Of a stretch of DNA of 64,000 nt, positions 62,441-64,000 are shown piece after piece. The position numbers and the translations under genes are program-made. Origin of the DNA: Arcticibacter sp045629565 (GTDB taxonomy: Bacteria > Bacteroidota > Bacteroidia > Sphingobacteriales > Sphingobacteriaceae); contig NZ_JAZQRL010000012.1 in NCBI RefSeq assembly GCF_045629565.1, forward strand, positions 42,102-106,101, in the 5' to 3' direction. The number at the start of each line of letters is the position of its first letter. Positions within the stretch are counted from its first letter, which is position 1. A model generated the notes under the pieces. That model was not told the origin of the DNA. It made no database searches and saw only the letters and a list, made by a program, of their open reading frames with translations.

Positions 62441-63294
62441 GCAAAATAATCGTACTGGGAGCCTCCGGTCAGCTGGGCACCTGTCTGAAGATGGTATCCA
62501 CCCGCAGAGGGATCCAGGATATCGCCTTTCCGACCGAAGAGCAGGGGAACATCCTGGATATGGCCGGACTGGAGGCCTTATTCACCACCCATACTCCTCA
62601 ATATGTCATCAACTGCGCGGCCTATACGGCCGTAGACAAAGCCGAAGACGAGCTGGCCCTGGCCCGCCGGGTAAACCGTGACGGGGCATCGAACCTGGCC
62701 CGCCTGTGCAAGAGCCATGGTGCGGTGCTGGTACATATCTCGACCGACTTCGTTTTCGAAGGCAATACCCCCAGGCTGCTCACCGAAGAAGATGAGGCCC
62801 TGCCCATCAGCGTATACGGGCTGACCAAGCTGGAAGGGGAGCAGGCCATCACCGATCTGCTGGAGGCGCATTATATCCTGCGTACCAGCTGGCTGTATTC
62901 CGAATATGGCAACAACTTTGTCAAGACCATGCTGAAGCTGGGAGCAGACCGCGACGAGCTGAGCATCATTGCCGATCAGGTAGGGGCACCAACGTATGCT
63001 ATAGACCTGGCCGACGCCATTCTGAGCATCATCGAATCGGGCAAGAGTGCGTACGGGATCTACCATTACAGCAATGAAGGGACAATCTCCTGGTATGACT
63101 TCGCTATGGCGATCTTTGATATCAGCGGCACGCCGGTAAAAGTGCATCCCATCACCACGGCGCAGTACCCGACCAGGGCGATGCGTCCGGCTTTCTCGGC
63201 GATGAACAAGAGCAAAATCAAGAGCACCTTTTCGATGGATATCCCTTACTGGAGGGACAGCCTGATACGGTGTATTAATGTATTAAAAGCATAA
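62437..63294 (+). CDS. rfbD: dTDP-4-dehydrorhamnose reductase
   Basis: A 285-residue SDR enzyme, the last step to dTDP-L-rhamnose: N-terminal VLGASGQLGTCLK, NCAAYTAVDKAEDE, HISTDFVFEG and YGLTKLEGEQA (catalytic YxxxK). It starts ATGA overlapping the rfbC stop. Codon use is GC-rich like its neighbours. Confidence 0.95.
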   Translation: MSKIIVLGASGQLGTCLKMVSTRRGIQDIAFPTEEQGNILDMAGLEALFTTHTPQYVINCAAYTAVDKAEDELALARRVNRDGASNLARLCKSHGAVLVHISTDFVFEGNTPRLLTEEDEALPISVYGLTKLEGEQAITDLLEAHYILRTSWLYSEYGNNFVKTMLKLGADRDELSIIADQVGAPTYAIDLADAILSIIESGKSAYGIYHYSNEGTISWYDFAMAIFDISGTPVKVHPITTAQYPTRAMRPAFSAMNKSKIKSTFSMDIPYWRDSLIRCINVLKA

Positions 63295-63296
63295 TC

Positions 63297-64000
63297 ATGA
63301 AAGGAATAATACTGGCCGGAGGCTCCGGCACGAGATTGCATCCCCTGACGCTGGCCACCAGCAAGCAGATGATGCCGGTTTACGACAAGCCGATGATCTA
63401 TTACCCGCTGTCGATACTGATGCTGGCCGGGATCCGGGAGATCCTGATCATCTCGACGCCGCATGACCTTCCGGGCTTTGAGAAGCTGCTGGGCGACGGT
63501 TCCAAACTGGGCTGTAGGTTTTCGTATGCGGTGCAGGAAGAACCCAACGGACTGGCGCAGGCCTTTGTTATTGGCGAGGAGTTTATCGGCAAGGACAGCG
63601 TAGCGCTGATCCTGGGCGACAATATCTTCTACGGCGACGGCCTGTCGCACCTGTTGCAGGAGCTCAATGAGCCCCAGGGCGGTGTGGTGTTTGCCTACCC
63701 GGTATCCGACCCGGAGCGTTATGGTGTAGTGGAGTTTGATGCAAACAAGAAGGCCATCTCGATCGAGGAAAAGCCGGCCGCGCCTAAATCCAACTATGCC
63801 GTACCGGGACTGTACTTTTATGATAACTCGGTTGTGGAGATCGCTAAGAACATCAAGCCCTCACCACGCGGAGAATACGAGATTACAGACGTGAACAAGG
63901 TCTACCTGGAGCAGGGCAGGCTGAAAGTAGGTGTGTTAAGCAGGGGCACTGCCTGGCTGGACACCGGAACCTTCAACTCGCTAATGCAGGCCGGACAGTT
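63297..64000 (+). CDS. rfbA: Glucose-1-phosphate thymidylyltransferase, 3' end missing
   Basis: The ATG two bases after the rfbD stop opens a frame that runs off the window after about 234 codons. It begins MKGIILAGGSGTRLHPLT (nucleotide-binding loop), then SKQMMPVYDKPMIYYPLS, ILGDNIFYGDGL and WLDTGTFNSLMQAG, all RfbA hallmarks. It makes dTDP-glucose, the first step of the pathway encoded by the three genes before it. A full RfbA is about 290 residues, so roughly 55 are missing. Confidence 0.96.
   Translation, partial: MKGIILAGGSGTRLHPLTLATSKQMMPVYDKPMIYYPLSILMLAGIREILIISTPHDLPGFEKLLGDGSKLGCRFSYAVQEEPNGLAQAFVIGEEFIGKDSVALILGDNIFYGDGLSHLLQELNEPQGGVVFAYPVSDPERYGVVEFDANKKAISIEEKPAAPKSNYAVPGLYFYDNSVVEIAKNIKPSPRGEYEITDVNKVYLEQGRLKVGVLSRGTAWLDTGTFNSLMQAGQ

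Noticed and set aside
45564..64000. Polysaccharide locus as a phage or transposon island
   Set aside because: No integrase, transposase, terminal repeat or tRNA attachment site is visible; the bracketing HTH paralogues alone do not show mobility.
1..64000. CRISPR array or insertion sequences
   Set aside because: No regularly spaced direct repeats, no transposase frame and no matching terminal inverted repeats were seen on either strand.

Overview
The window looks like chromosome from a Bacteroidota member close to Sphingobacteriaceae (Pedobacter-like). Supporting signs are Bacteroidota-type TAnnTTTG -7 promoter boxes, almost no Shine-Dalgarno sequences, a serine palmitoyltransferase that closely resembles the Sphingobacterium enzyme as I remember it, DUF5686 and TamB outer-membrane proteins, and an UpxY-type antiterminator beside a polysaccharide locus. 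I see no transposase, phage gene, CRISPR array or rRNA. One tRNA (Met, CAT) is present. The first gene lacks its start and the last gene (rfbA) its end because the window cuts them.

Layout. 1-17.6 kb is mostly housekeeping: a partial helical-toroid protein, tRNA-Met, a START-like protein, an LptF/LptG permease, ribBA, a very large TamB protein divergent from tsaD, a carotenoid desaturase, dnaE, trxA and a DUF58 protein. 17.9-28.2 kb is one tight nine-gene run that appears to encode a whole route to inositol sphingolipids: Spt, a GNAT-like acyltransferase (candidate ceramide synthase), an NAD-dependent reductase (candidate CerR), myo-inositol-phosphate synthase, a PgpA-type phosphatase, a GtrA-like membrane protein, a DUF5686 outer-membrane protein, a CDP-alcohol phosphatidyltransferase fused to a DUF4833-like domain, and an Aur1-like PAP2 enzyme. 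28.2-36.7 kb is mixed: response regulator, CorA, radical SAM protein, SRPBCC protein, Amt plus porin, CpsB-type phosphatase, small proteins and an aldo/keto reductase.

36.9-43.8 kb holds a less familiar module: an acyltransferase-like protein, a ThiF/E1-nitroreductase fusion (Rv1355c family), a 7TM-DISM histidine kinase, a receiver-kinase hybrid and a convergent lone receiver. 43.8-45.5 kb has an EEP-family hydrolase and a TRIC-type channel. 45.6-60.3 kb is a Wzx/Wzy-type exopolysaccharide locus: nucleotide-sugar dehydrogenase, divergent UpxY antiterminator plus a small HTH regulator, Wza, Wzc, a flippase, a decayed glycosyltransferase, a glycosyltransferase, a Wzy-like polymerase, another glycosyltransferase, WcaF and WcaI. 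A second copy of the HTH regulator closes this locus. From about 60.8 kb to the end lies rfbBCDA for dTDP-L-rhamnose, with markedly higher GC than the rest.

How they work together: the sphingolipid operon would provide envelope lipids; Wza/Wzc/Wzx/Wzy and the glycosyltransferases, with dTDP-rhamnose and a UDP-uronate-type sugar, would build a secreted polysaccharide. The two paralogous HTH proteins and UpxY are the likely local regulators. The acyltransferase/E1-nitroreductase/kinase module is the best candidate for an undescribed system.
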